In this document: positions 46,035 to 55,809 of the stretch, piece after piece
Numbering within the stretch: the stretch's first letter is position 1
How the letters are laid out: every line of letters starts with the position of its first letter
NCBI RefSeq assembly: GCF_022581195.2
Contig: NC_061458.1
Span: forward strand, 930,001-994,000
Direction of reading: 5' to 3'
DNA length: 64,000 nt
DNA from: Helicoverpa zea
Taxonomy: Eukaryota; Arthropoda; Insecta; Lepidoptera; Noctuidae
The notes under the pieces: generated by a model
Database searches by the model: none
The model's input: only the letters and a program-made list of their open reading frames with translations
Told to the model about the DNA's origin: nothing
Made by a program: the position numbers and the translations under genes

Positions 46035-49000
46035 TCAATACTCCCTCAGCGTCCTACACATAGCATTACATTTAGCAAACCGATGTGCCCTATTAGACTT
46101 AGCCATGCCTTCAATATCCAGGGTCTTGAGGTCAGGTCGCTGGTCAGCCCCGGCCCGGACTGCTGGTAAGTCCCCATGCTGCAGTACTCCGGCCTGAAGG
46201 TAGCCGAGGAGTTGTGGAGCATGCTCTTCGATCATCTTTTCGCGTTCTTTCGATACTTCCTCGCGCCTGCAAGTTTGTGTGAATATGTGTTGTAGATTAA
46301 GGGCTGTTTCCAATATTGTATCTAGCGGTAGTTTTATTCATAACTAGAGATAGGAATTTGAATTTTCTTGTATGGGGCTAATGTCAAAATTCTATGTCTA
46401 TATAGTAAGCAAATCAGCAGGAAGACAAACTGTTGGTAATGACTGTAAGACATTAGATAGGCGTAGTAGGGAGGTTTCATGCTGCTCCTGCAATTTTTTT
46501 TAGACTTTTTCGCCCCTCTATGTGGGGAACTACATGCCATTAATTGTAACATTATTTCGTAGAGCTAGCTGGCTGTCATCCAACATCCTTGGCATTCCAG
46601 TAAGTCTGACAAACAGTCTTAAAAATTTTTGATAATTGTGTTGAGGAGGTCAGATAAACAGTTGAGCCTTACAAAAGATTCGGGAGATGATGATTTCGTA
46701 GGGCTGGCTTTAGCTATTTCGGTATTTCTAGCGAGGGTTATTCTTACCCCTCTTAGAAATTTCTAGACAGTGTAGGTAAATGTTGAAAAAAGTATTTAAA
46801 AGCACATACCACTTATTATCATACTCGAACACGTAGAGAGCCCGCCTCTCTTCCATCTGCTTGTCCTGTTTCCTGCGTTTATCATTGTCTTGTATCTGCC
46901 GCAGCAGTTCCTGTGAGTACAGTTTCCCTTTCTCTCTGCGCTTCTGATGTTCTTCACGTTCTTTAGCTAGGTCCGCTGCTATTTTATCTTCTGTCTAAAA
47001 ATGTAGTAAATAAATCAATGAGTGTATATTACCTTGGTGTTGTCTATACCTACTTATTTCTATACAAACTTAAAAAAAAATTGATGAATTTCCCGCTATT
47101 AGTTGAAGCATCCACCTTAGGCTTAGCAAACAAATTATAGTTCGGCCATTCAGAGAATGCGTTCCTGACACGTCGCGATTGAACTGACGACGTAACTTTG
47201 CAATGGCGTTGCAGTTACGATAAAAATATTTTTGCTGGTTGTTTACCGTTTTAACAATTGAGGAGCATTAAAACAACATTATTATATCAATAATCAATGA
47301 ATGTTATAATTTTGTGCCAAACTGAGTGTCAAATAACTTGGTAAACAATATTTTTCTAAATCTATACTGCGCTATTACAAGGTTATGTCAGCGGTTTATA
47401 TTTTGTAGTGCTGTGCTAAAAATAACAGGCAAGTATCGTAATCTGTTCTTATACAGTTATAATATAAAATAATACGTTTTGATTTTCTTTTTAAGAATTG
47501 GAAAATAATGGACTATAAGACTTAATTATAACGTTTATGAAATATAAAAATAAAACTATGACCAAACCGCATTTTTATACTTAGATTAAAAATGGTAACC
47601 CCAAATGGCGTTATGGGCCGCCATTTTGTGACGCTAAAACAGTCGTCCGTTGTCGCTTCGTGCGCATAGACCACGTTTTTCAAGTGTTTTCGATCTGTTT
47701 TTATTTGATTACCCGGCTTTTGTTAGACCGAGATATCAGGATTGATTCTGTTATTGATAATAATATAATTATACATGTAGGCGAAGATGATGATGAAGAC
47801 ACCACCTCCTCAAGCAAATCGGAGTCTGATTAATATTCTGTTCGCATATTCAATTCAATGTACTTGTAACAAAGAATAAATAAAACAATTTTATTATATG
47901 AATATTACCTTTTTTTGGTTTCCACTTAAATAACTAAAATATAAAACAAATGATTCCGCCAATTTAAAACGAAAATAATCTTAAAATAATGCGGCGGTTC
48001 ATTTTGAAGGAACGGTAACGAACTCAGTGTTATGTTGTGCCCATCACTAGTCGTGACTAACTGATAGGTGTCAGGAACGCATTCTCTGAACGGCCGAAGT
48101 ATAATGAGTCCGTCTTTTAGAAGGTAACTATAAAATGGTCGACACGTATTTTCTTTTCTCTCAGAAACAAATAACAACGAAGATACAACACAATTTAATT
48201 TTATGTTATGTCATCTTTATTCTGTGTAAACAAAAATTTTACATCGACGTGACGTCACGACCTCTCAATCTTTGTTGCGTTACATCTTCGTAAATATGTT
48301 AAAATAAAAAATACGTGACCAATATTTTTTGCCAATCTAAAATGCAGACTAATTTTATAAACCAATATAAATAAACTACCTACCTCTTTTCTAAACTGTG
48401 CTTCTACCCTCCTTCGATCAATAACAGCTTGCTTCCTCTCCTCGATCTGTTCAGTCAGCGCCTCCTTGGTGCTGCGTCTCATGTGTTCGAGCTTCATCTT
48501 CTCGGCGACATCGTCTTGTAAGTTCTTCTCTAAGTACTCTTGTTCTTGAAGGAGTTTTATTATGTTTGTGCGTTCTTGGCGGGCAGCCTAGAAGAAATAT
48601 GAAAATAAATATCTAAAAAAAATTGTCATGTATTGTCATCAGAACTCAGAGCGTGGGCAAAATTTCATCGTAATCGTAGACCGGGAAGTGGCTCAAATTA
48701 AGGTTCCAAGATTTTCTTACATATGTTACAGCCATAATGATTAAATAGATATTATTCATAATCACTGGTCATTTTGTACAATACCCAAATTGTCCTGACA
48801 ATGTGATTAATTAATCACTTTAATTGGATATTATTCATAAGATGGTCAATGTTAGCCAAAGTAATAAATATGGTATAACCAACTTACTACTGACTAATTC
48901 TTAAAAAACGGTTTAAGTTATTCACCCCGGACCATGGCTTGCCCCAGGGCCGGGCTCGAGAGGTCAGCGTGTGGTCCGGGCCGCCGTATAGCCCGTATAG

Positions 49001-52000
49001 TGTCGCGAGCCACACCTCACAGAGGGACTGTTCGCGACCGACTATTATGGCGTGCCCTGCACTGGACTAACTGGCCTTTTTCAAATTATATTAAGGTCAG
49101 CTACCAGACACATAGTTAACATGAAATAATCATGCTTACCTACTTATTTTATTACATTATCCAAGTCTATGGAGATATTATATAAAATTGCTAGTTAATG
49201 TGATTAATTCTGTGTCAATTATCACTTTATCCAAATTGAGTAGATATTACAAATAATAGCTACATAATATATATAATATTCAGAGTTATTACTTTGACTG
49301 TAACACATACATTCTTTCAAGTGAAGCTAATATAAGCGTATATAAAGGGAATTAAATAATAAGGAGGAATCATGCTGCAAAATGTTAGGTTGGTAAAATC
49401 TTTACATGCAATAAAACAAAGTCTCCCGCCACGTCTGTCTGTCTATTCGCGATAAATTCAAAATAGACTGCACCGATTTCCAAGCAGTTTTAACCACTCA
49501 ATAGAGTGGTTCTCGAAGAAAGTTTCAGTATATTATGTTGTAAAGATGCAACAAAACATTTATTACCTCGTCTGCTAATATTTTAGCCGACATCTTTTCA
49601 TTAATTTCCTCCTTAAGCTTCATTTTGCGCTCTCTCTCCTGCACTCTGAAAATATATTAAGTTTGGCAATCACTGAATAACATTGACTAGCTTCTGCCAG
49701 CGGTAACACCCGCATCCCGTGGGAACTACTTCCCGTACCGGGATAAAAACTAGCCTATAGTCTTCCTTGATACATGGCGGCTATCTAACCCAGAATAGAA
49801 TAAGACCAGTACTTCCTAAGATTAGCGTGTTCTAAAAAACTCTTCAGCTCAGCTTTATAATATTAGTCTAGATTTCCCATAAATAAAACGTCACTCACAT
49901 AGCAAGGCTCCGATCGGACATCATTTTGTTCTGCTCCTCAATCTTCCGTTCCTCGATGATGACCATCTCCTTCTGTTTCTGCTTCCAAGCCTCCCGTGCT
50001 TGCATGAACGTTTTCATTTCATGACGCATCTGCACGGTTAAGTCGCGTTTTTGTTGAATCTCTCTGAAAAATAATTTTACAATGAAATCATCCTCCGAGC
50101 CTTTTTCCCAAACTATGTTGGGGTCGGCTTCCAGTCTAACCGGATGTAGCTGAGTACTAGTGCTTTACAAGGAGCGACTGCCCTGCCTGACCTCCTCAAC
50201 CCAGTTACCGGGGCAACCCAATACCCCTTGGTTAGACTGGTGTCAGACTTACTGGCTTCTGACTACCCGTAACGACTGCCAAGGATGTTCTATGCCAGCC
50301 GGGACCTACAGTTTAACGTGCCATCCGAAACACAGTCATTGGTGTCTAAGATATACTTAGAAAGTACATACAAACTTAGAAAAGTTGCATTGGTACTTGC
50401 CTGACCTGGAATCGAACCCGCGCCCTCATACTCGAGAGGTTGGTTCTTTGCCCACTAGGCCACCACGACTCCCCACTAGGCCACCACGACTCACGACACG
50501 AATTTTACAATGAAATATGGAATCAATAATAAGAAGTAACATTCTTGCTGGCAAGTTAGAATATGAGTAGTGGTAGCATTGCTTATACAGGTGAATAAAA
50601 TAAAAAGAGTTTTATCAGGTAGTAAAATAGGAAGACCACCTCTTTTCTTCAATTATCTTAAAGGGCTTTTAGTCAAAGTAAGAGTGCCATTAATCTACAA
50701 ATGATATCAAATAATAAATAACAGTTTAATGTCTGCTTGGCCTTTTCGCAACCACATCCTACTTATACTCATCCTCTGAGCCTTTTTCCCAATCATGTTG
50801 GGGTCGGCTTCCAGTCTAACCGGATTCAGCTGAGTACCAGTGCTTTACAAGAAGCGACAGCCTATCTGACCTCCTCAACCCAGTTACCCGGGCAACCCGA
50901 TACCCCTTGGTTAGACTGGTGTCAGACTTACTGGCTACTGACTACCCGTAACGACTGCCAAGGATTTTCAATGACAGCCGGGACCTACAGTTTAACGTGC
51001 CATCCGAAACACAGTCAATGGTGTCTAAGATATACTTAGAAAGTACATACAAACTTAGAAAAGTTGCATTGGTACTTGCCTGACCTGGGATCGAACCCGC
51101 GCCCTCATACTTGAGAGGTTGGTCCTTTACTCACTAGGCCACCACGACACTAAAGGCCACCACGACACTACACACACACCACATCCTACTTATACTATAA
51201 ATGTGAAAGTTTGTGAGAATGTATGGATGTATGTTTGTTATTCAATCACGCCAAAACGGCTGGACCGATTTGATTGAAATTTGGTATGTATATAGGTGAT
51301 ACCCTGGATTAACACATAGGCTACTTTTTATCAACACACCACGCGGGCGAAGCCGCTGGCGGAAGCTAGTATAACATAATTATATAGTTTACTTTCCTTT
51401 TGAAATATTTTTAAGCCTAAAAGCAATCACCTAAAGCACTAAGAAGTGGTGAAAATTTTGGAGGTGCTGTCTTTTTGCAATTTTGATGTGAAAAAATGCT
51501 AAAAACGAGCCCAGTTTCAATACACTTTTTAACTTTAACTATCAACCTTATACACTCACCGTTTATCCTCATCAGACATAGTCCTAACAATATCCTCTAA
51601 CATTTTCTTCTCAATCAACGAGTCTTCATACTGGCACTGCTTCTGCCGTTGCCTGTTGACCAACTGTTGCTGCAAGTCTTTGCAATATTGTGTTGTACGT
51701 TGCATCTTCTCTTTAGCCTCTTGATATTCAGCGTCTTTGTCGTCTGATAGTGCGTTTAGGAGTATGTTGTTGGAGCGCACGTCTTCTGCCTGAAATATTA
51801 TATGAAGTATGTTGTTGAATTTGTATATGGTTGGCAAAAGAGCGACCTCCGGTGCTCCAATACTCTTGCCATTGAAAGAGCAATTGAGCTGAATCGGGGG
51901 TCAAAGGTGTTCGTACAATCTCTTGGAAGAAGCCACTTGACGAAGCTGACCACAACAAGTGGAGAAGTCGTTTCTTCGGTGCCGGCAGTCCTTTCGGAAG

Positions 52001-54974
52001 TGGAAAATTTCTATGGCCGGTTATACGCATCGCATGCATCTCGACCTGATCCCGGAAATGAGGATTCTAGAGCCACATTAACACACCATTTCACCGAAGA
52101 CCTGCCAGAAGTCAGCAGTGGCGAAATCGAGATCGCTCTGAGACAGCTCAAAAATGGAAAAGCCCCTGGCGAGGATGGCATTACAACAGAGCTATTAAAA
52201 GCAGGAGGAAACCCCTTACTGGGGGAGCTCCAGAAGCTTTTTAATGCCGTCCTGTTTGAAGGGAGAACTCCAGAGGCGTGGAGTAGGAGTGTTGTCGTCC
52301 TGTTCTTCAAAAAGGGAGACAAAACCCAGCTGAAGAACTATCGACCCATTTCCCTCCTAAGCCACGTCTATAAGCTGTTCTCAAGAGTGATCACGAACCG
52401 ACTTGAGCGAAGACTCGACGAATTCCAACCACCGGAGCAGGCTGGGTTTCGGAGCGGATACGGCACCATAGACCACATCCACACAGTGCGGCAGATTATA
52501 CAGAAGACCGAAGAGTATAATCAGCCCCTGTGTCTAGCATTTGTGGACTATGAGAAGGCCTTTGACTCGGTTGAAATCTGGTCTGTTCTGGAGTCCCTGC
52601 AGCGTTGTCAAGTAGATTGGCGATACATCCAAGTGATGAGATGTCTCTACGAAGCCGCTACAATGTCCGTCCAAGTACAGAATCAGCAAACAAGGCCCAT
52701 ACCGTTGCATCGAGAAGTGAGACAAGGGGATGTTATTTCCCCGAAACTGTTCACTAATGCAATGGAGGATATGTTCAAGACGCTGAACTGGAAAGGACGC
52801 GGCATCAACATCAATGGCGAACACATGTCTCCCTTCCGATTTGCTGACGATATCGTCATCATGGCGGAAACGCTGCAGGACCTACAACAGATGCTGAACG
52901 ACCTGGCTGAATCTTCTCTACGCATCGGCCTACGGATGAACTTGGACAAAACCAAGGTCATGTTCAATGAACATGTTCTACCGGAACCGATTGCGATACA
53001 CGGCGCCGTTCTCGAAGTTGTTCGGAAATATCTATACCTCGGGCAGACATTGCAGTTAGGTAGAAACAACTTTGAGGACGAGGTGAATAGGAGAATTCAG
53101 TTGGGTTGGCTGCATTTGGGAAGTTACGTCGAGTCCTAACATCGTCGATCCCACAGTGCCTGAAGACAAAAGTCTTCAATCAGTGCGTCCTACCTGTCAT
53201 GACTTACGGAGCCGAAACGTGGACACTGTCGGTACGGCTGGTTCACAAGTTTAAAGTCGCTCAGCGAGCTATGGAAAGGGCTATGCTCGGCATTTCTCTG
53301 AGGGATCGCATCAGAAATGAGGTAATCCGTCAGAGAACCAAGGTCATCGACATAGCCCACCGAAACAGCAAGCTGAAGTGGCAGTGGGCTGGCCATATTA
53401 GCCGAAGAACCGATAACCGTTGGGGTAAACGAGTTCTAGAGTGGAGACCACGCCTCGTACCTACGCAAACGTAGTGTAGGACGTCCTCAGGCACGGTGGA
53501 GTGATGACTTGCGCAAGACGGCTGGCAGGAGCTGGATGCGAGAAGCTGAAAATCGATCTCAGTGGCGTGCACTTGGAGAGGCCTATGTCCAGCAGTGGAC
53601 TGCGATAGGCTGATGATGATGATGATGGCAAAAGACTTCTGAATATATTGTGGTAGAAAAGCAGAAAGATGGGGATATATTGTGATGTAGTGGTAAGTCT
53701 AATATAAGGAATGTACTCAATAATTAGAGGGCAGTATTAAAAGTATTATAGAACAATAAACATCTTTTCTTTAACAAGCTACTCCCATCCTTACAATAGT
53801 TCAGGAGGATATAATTTTGATGGTAGCATTTATCATTCCAATATAGAGGCTGTAAAGGCAGTGTGATAAGTCTGATATTGAGCTACTAATTAGGGCATCA
53901 AGTTGAATTTTATTTATTTATTTATAAAAGGTTTACCAACAGCTTCTGTGTAGAAGCCTAGAGTACAGTTTTTGTTATGATTAGAACTTACACAGTTGCC
54001 AGTGCATCTTATATTGAAATAACATAATATATTGTTAGTATTATTTTAAATTAAAAATTGTAATAGTTTTGTAAGTTTAAATTCATTTCCATTTTAGCAA
54101 TCTCACTTCCTTTCATATAAGATGAGACCCAGTTACTGGTCAGGTACTAGAGATAAATAAAAACATCATACCTTTTCCTGCAGCCTCCTATACTCGTTAT
54201 GAAGGATTTGCTGCTGTATATCCCTACAAACATAACCAGCTTGTAGTTTCTTCGCCAGCTCCTTTAGACTAGGGTCCCGTTCCCTCAGATAATGTCTGCG
54301 GAGCAACTGACAGACCTCTTCGCGCCGGACCTTGGCTATCTCTATGCCTAGTTTGGTTTCTCTCTCTGCTCTTGCATTGACTATGGCTGCATGATCTGTT
54401 CTCTAGAAATGAAGATGATATGTTGTGAAATATGGTTTTACAAAAATTTGAGCTACATTTATTTTAGTCCTAAAAGAAAATTAAACTAAGTTTAGCTGCA
54501 TAAATATGGTCAGCTACACCTACCTTTATCCGCCTTAACCTGGGTGTAGACACACCTCAGGCTTTTGCCATAACATATAAGTACAAATATAGGTATGTAT
54601 TGGACAAAAATATTATTTTTATATAGTACTTACAAAACCATGGACTAAAACCTACCTCCTGAAAATCCTTTTCCATCTCGGCCTCCCGCTGTATAAGGGC
54701 GAGGCAGCGGCCCATTCGGCCATCTTCCATCCGGCTGTTGAGCCATTGTATGTCCAAAGCGCGCTGGTACACATCCAGCTCCTTTTGACGAGCCTCAACA
54801 ACCGCATTTCTCTGGAGTTCTGTTTTCGGTTCCTGAAACCACAATTTCATTAAAACATTCAGTGATGCGTAAAATTTAAATGCGAAAAAGGAAGTTTTAC
54901 AACTACCATGATTTAATAGTAGAAAATACAATAATCACATAAAAGAAATAGGTATATTAGGTAAAAAATACCAT
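46035..54974 (-). CDS. MNS1-like axonemal coiled-coil protein (8-9 coding exons)
   Basis: Minus-strand exons in order: ATG 54974-54972 (possible one-codon exon), 54832-54656, 54402-54172, 51789-51560, 50063-49899, 49645-49567, 48587-48384, 46994-46810, 46266-46035. All phases join across GT-AG introns into about 501 codons; human MNS1 is about 495. The protein is almost wholly charged alpha-helical coiled coil of the trichohyalin-plectin-homology type. The closest resemblances to MNS1 are the block around KKMLEDIVRTMSDEDK and, near the end, EEHAPQLLGYLQAGVL. MNS1 in other animals is a microtubule inner protein of ciliary and flagellar doublets, needed for sperm motility and left-right patterning. 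Introns carry SINEs, an RTE and a TIR transposon. Orthology rests on recalled similarity; a related TPH-family member such as CFAP53 is the alternative. The start is less certain than the exons. Confidence 0.85.
46573..46692 (+). mobile_element. Decayed SINE fragment in the MNS1-like gene
   Basis: Matches the SINE body from ATCCTTGGCA to the GATGATGATT tail, with substitutions and gaps. Lies in the last intron, antisense to the gene. Confidence 0.75.
47138..48101 (+). mobile_element. TA-flanked TIR transposon derivative, 964 bp
   Basis: Flanked by TA on both sides. The terminal inverted repeats are about 34 bp (TAGTTCGGCCATTCAGAGAA...) with two mismatches. Inside are a GC-rich promoter-like patch (47605-47680), a short open stretch ending in an acidic, Ser-rich tail (GEDDDEDTTSSSKSESD, stop TAA at about 47830) and AATAAA shortly after. 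It looks like an internally deleted copy that kept the first and last parts of a transposase transcription unit. The TA duplication suggests a mariner/pogo-like or other TA-targeting group. It sits in an MNS1-like intron. Confidence 0.88.
48155..48292. repeat. Dispersed repeat, shared with 24192-24342
   Basis: Ordered blocks shared with 24192-24342 in the same orientation; directly right of the TIR transposon and 92 bp from an MNS1-like exon. Confidence 0.68.
48907..49115. other. GC-rich intronic block
   Basis: A 200-bp island rich in GGCCGGGC-like words within an AT-rich intron. The 61-codon plus-strand frame at 48934-49119 shows no known protein features. Probably transposon-derived. Confidence 0.35.
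49683..49865 (-). repeat. Dispersed repeat fragment, reverse orientation
   Basis: Begins CTAGCTTCTGCCAGCGG and continues GGGATAAAAACTAGCCTATAG, the reverse of the widespread lepidopteran repeat ending in GCGGAAGCTAG. Lies in an MNS1-like intron. Confidence 0.6.
50089..50500 (-). mobile_element. Full-length SINE in the MNS1-like gene, copy A
   Basis: Perfect 16-bp target duplication AATTTTACAATGAAAT (50073-50088 and 50501-50516). It shares the gene's orientation. The tail end is 25 bp from the acceptor of the exon 50063-49899. The head is repeated in tandem: CCCACTAGGCCACCACGACTC occurs twice, 21 bp apart. Confidence 0.95.
50770..51177 (-). mobile_element. Full-length SINE in the MNS1-like gene, copy B
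   Basis: Perfect 19-bp target duplication ACCACATCCTACTTATACT (50751-50769 and 51178-51196). Same intron and orientation as copy A. GGCCACCACGACACTA is repeated at the head with a 17-bp period. Confidence 0.95.
51197..51371 (+). repeat. Common dispersed repeat
   Basis: AAATGTGAAAGTTTGTGAG ... GGCTGGACCGATTTGATTG ... AAATTTGGTATG ... CGAAGCCGCTGGCGGAAGCT is a pattern found throughout moth and butterfly genomes, recalled rather than searched. It directly abuts the SINE target duplication. Confidence 0.65.
51842..53625 (+). mobile_element. 5'-truncated RTE-type LINE in an MNS1-like intron
   Basis: 10-bp target duplication TGGCAAAAGA (51832-51841 and 53626-53635). The element encodes reverse transcriptase and ends with a short (TGA)n tail with essentially no 3' untranslated region, as in the RTE clade. 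The 5' end, with the endonuclease domain, is missing. It is antisense to the host gene; its left end is 53 bp from the exon ending at 51789. Confidence 0.95.
51843..53613 (+). pseudogene. LINE reverse transcriptase, truncated and frameshifted
   Basis: RT motifs in order: KAPGEDGITTELLK, LKNYRPISLLSHVYKLFSR, AFVDYEKAFDSV (first catalytic Asp), REVRQGDVISPKLF, and FADDIVIM (catalytic Asp pair at about 52844-52849). The frame is open from 51843 to about 53110, where one base is missing in GGTTGGCTGC. Coding continues in another frame (PVMTYGAETWTL, WAGHISRR) to about 53460 and then returns to the first frame to the TGA at 53611. That stop codon is the first unit of the TGA tail. The endonuclease is absent. 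Confidence 0.9.
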
Positions 54975-55740
54975 TCTGATTCAAGTTCAACTTTCAACAG
55001 TTCAAATTTCGAAGCGAAGTTGAAATCAAAATGTCAAAAATGTCTTTGTTTGACATCCGTCAATTCGAAAATATTATCTTTCAAAAAAATAAGCTTTATA
55101 AAATACATTTTATAAAGCTTTCATAAATAAATAATATCGTCACAAAGGTTTTATTAATTTGAACAAAACGATAGCATTAATTTAATTAGTTTAATTTTGA
55201 TCCGAAATAAATAACCAGAATGTCTCCTAGTCTTCTATTTAACATTATACTTGCCTGCCATCTATCGCTTCATAACAATTCTCTTTAGATTCAGACCGTA
55301 TCATTTCGAAAAAAAATCTTTTGAATCCACCAGATGGCAGTGTAACAGATTGTTAGTAGGAATGATTTTCATAAAAAAAGCGAATATTATTAGCGTTTTA
55401 GTATTTTATAAAATTTTCAGACTATTGCAAACAGAATATGTTATCTGCCTGCAGTAGTTACTCGTCATGGTTAATAATATAAAGGTTCTGAAATTTTATA
55501 TAAGCCGTAGCTAGCGCCATCTCGTGTTCTTTTTCTGAACTATCAACAGAAAGTGTTAATGCAAATGATTTACGACGAGGCGCTAGGGTGACAATTTTCT
55601 CTCATTCGCGGCAGTACAATACAGCGACAGCACGCATTTGGATTTTGACGTGTGACAGCAAACAGCTGCAGCCAGATTCGGTTGCAGGTTGATATTAGTG
55701 TATCGAAATAAAGACGTTTTGTAATGAAACAGTGATTGAA
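54975..55740. promoter_or_regulatory. Divergent upstream region of the MNS1-like and Amph genes
   Basis: 766 bp separate the two divergent start codons. No clear TATA box. Three AGATGGC cores occur within 270 bp: 55257-55263 (minus), 55332-55338 (plus, within CCACCAGATGGCAGTG) and 55516-55522 (minus, within AGATGGCGC). These resemble CTCF-type sites; function is not shown. The last ~150 bp probably include the Amph 5' untranslated region. Confidence 0.5.
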
Positions 55741-55809
55741 ATGGCTGAAAGTAAAGGTGCGTTGATCGCGAAAACAGTGCAAAAACATGCTGGACGGGCG
55801 AAGGAAAAG
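55741..55809 (+). CDS. Amph: Amphiphysin, first coding exon (N-BAR helix)
   Basis: 23 codons, MAESKGALIAKTVQKHAGRA followed by KEK, then the donor GTATTT. This matches the conserved N-terminal amphipathic helix of amphiphysin/BIN1 proteins, whose first coding exon in animals also ends after about 23 residues at a ...KEK/QEK junction. The helix inserts into membranes and helps the BAR domain bend them; in flies amphiphysin organises muscle T-tubules and membrane domains. The next exon (start of the BAR domain) is not found in the remaining 8.2 kb, so the first intron runs past the window. The call rests on a short but very characteristic peptide and a fitting splice phase. Confidence 0.88.

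Noticed and set aside
48255..48497. Stand-alone 80-codon gene
   Set aside because: The coding part is the MNS1-like exon 48384-48587; the rest reads through its splice donor.
50160..51039. Similar plus-strand ORFs at 50160-50360 and 50737-51039 as a repeated gene family (also 16376-16696 on the minus strand)
   Set aside because: All are antisense translations of the SINE body.
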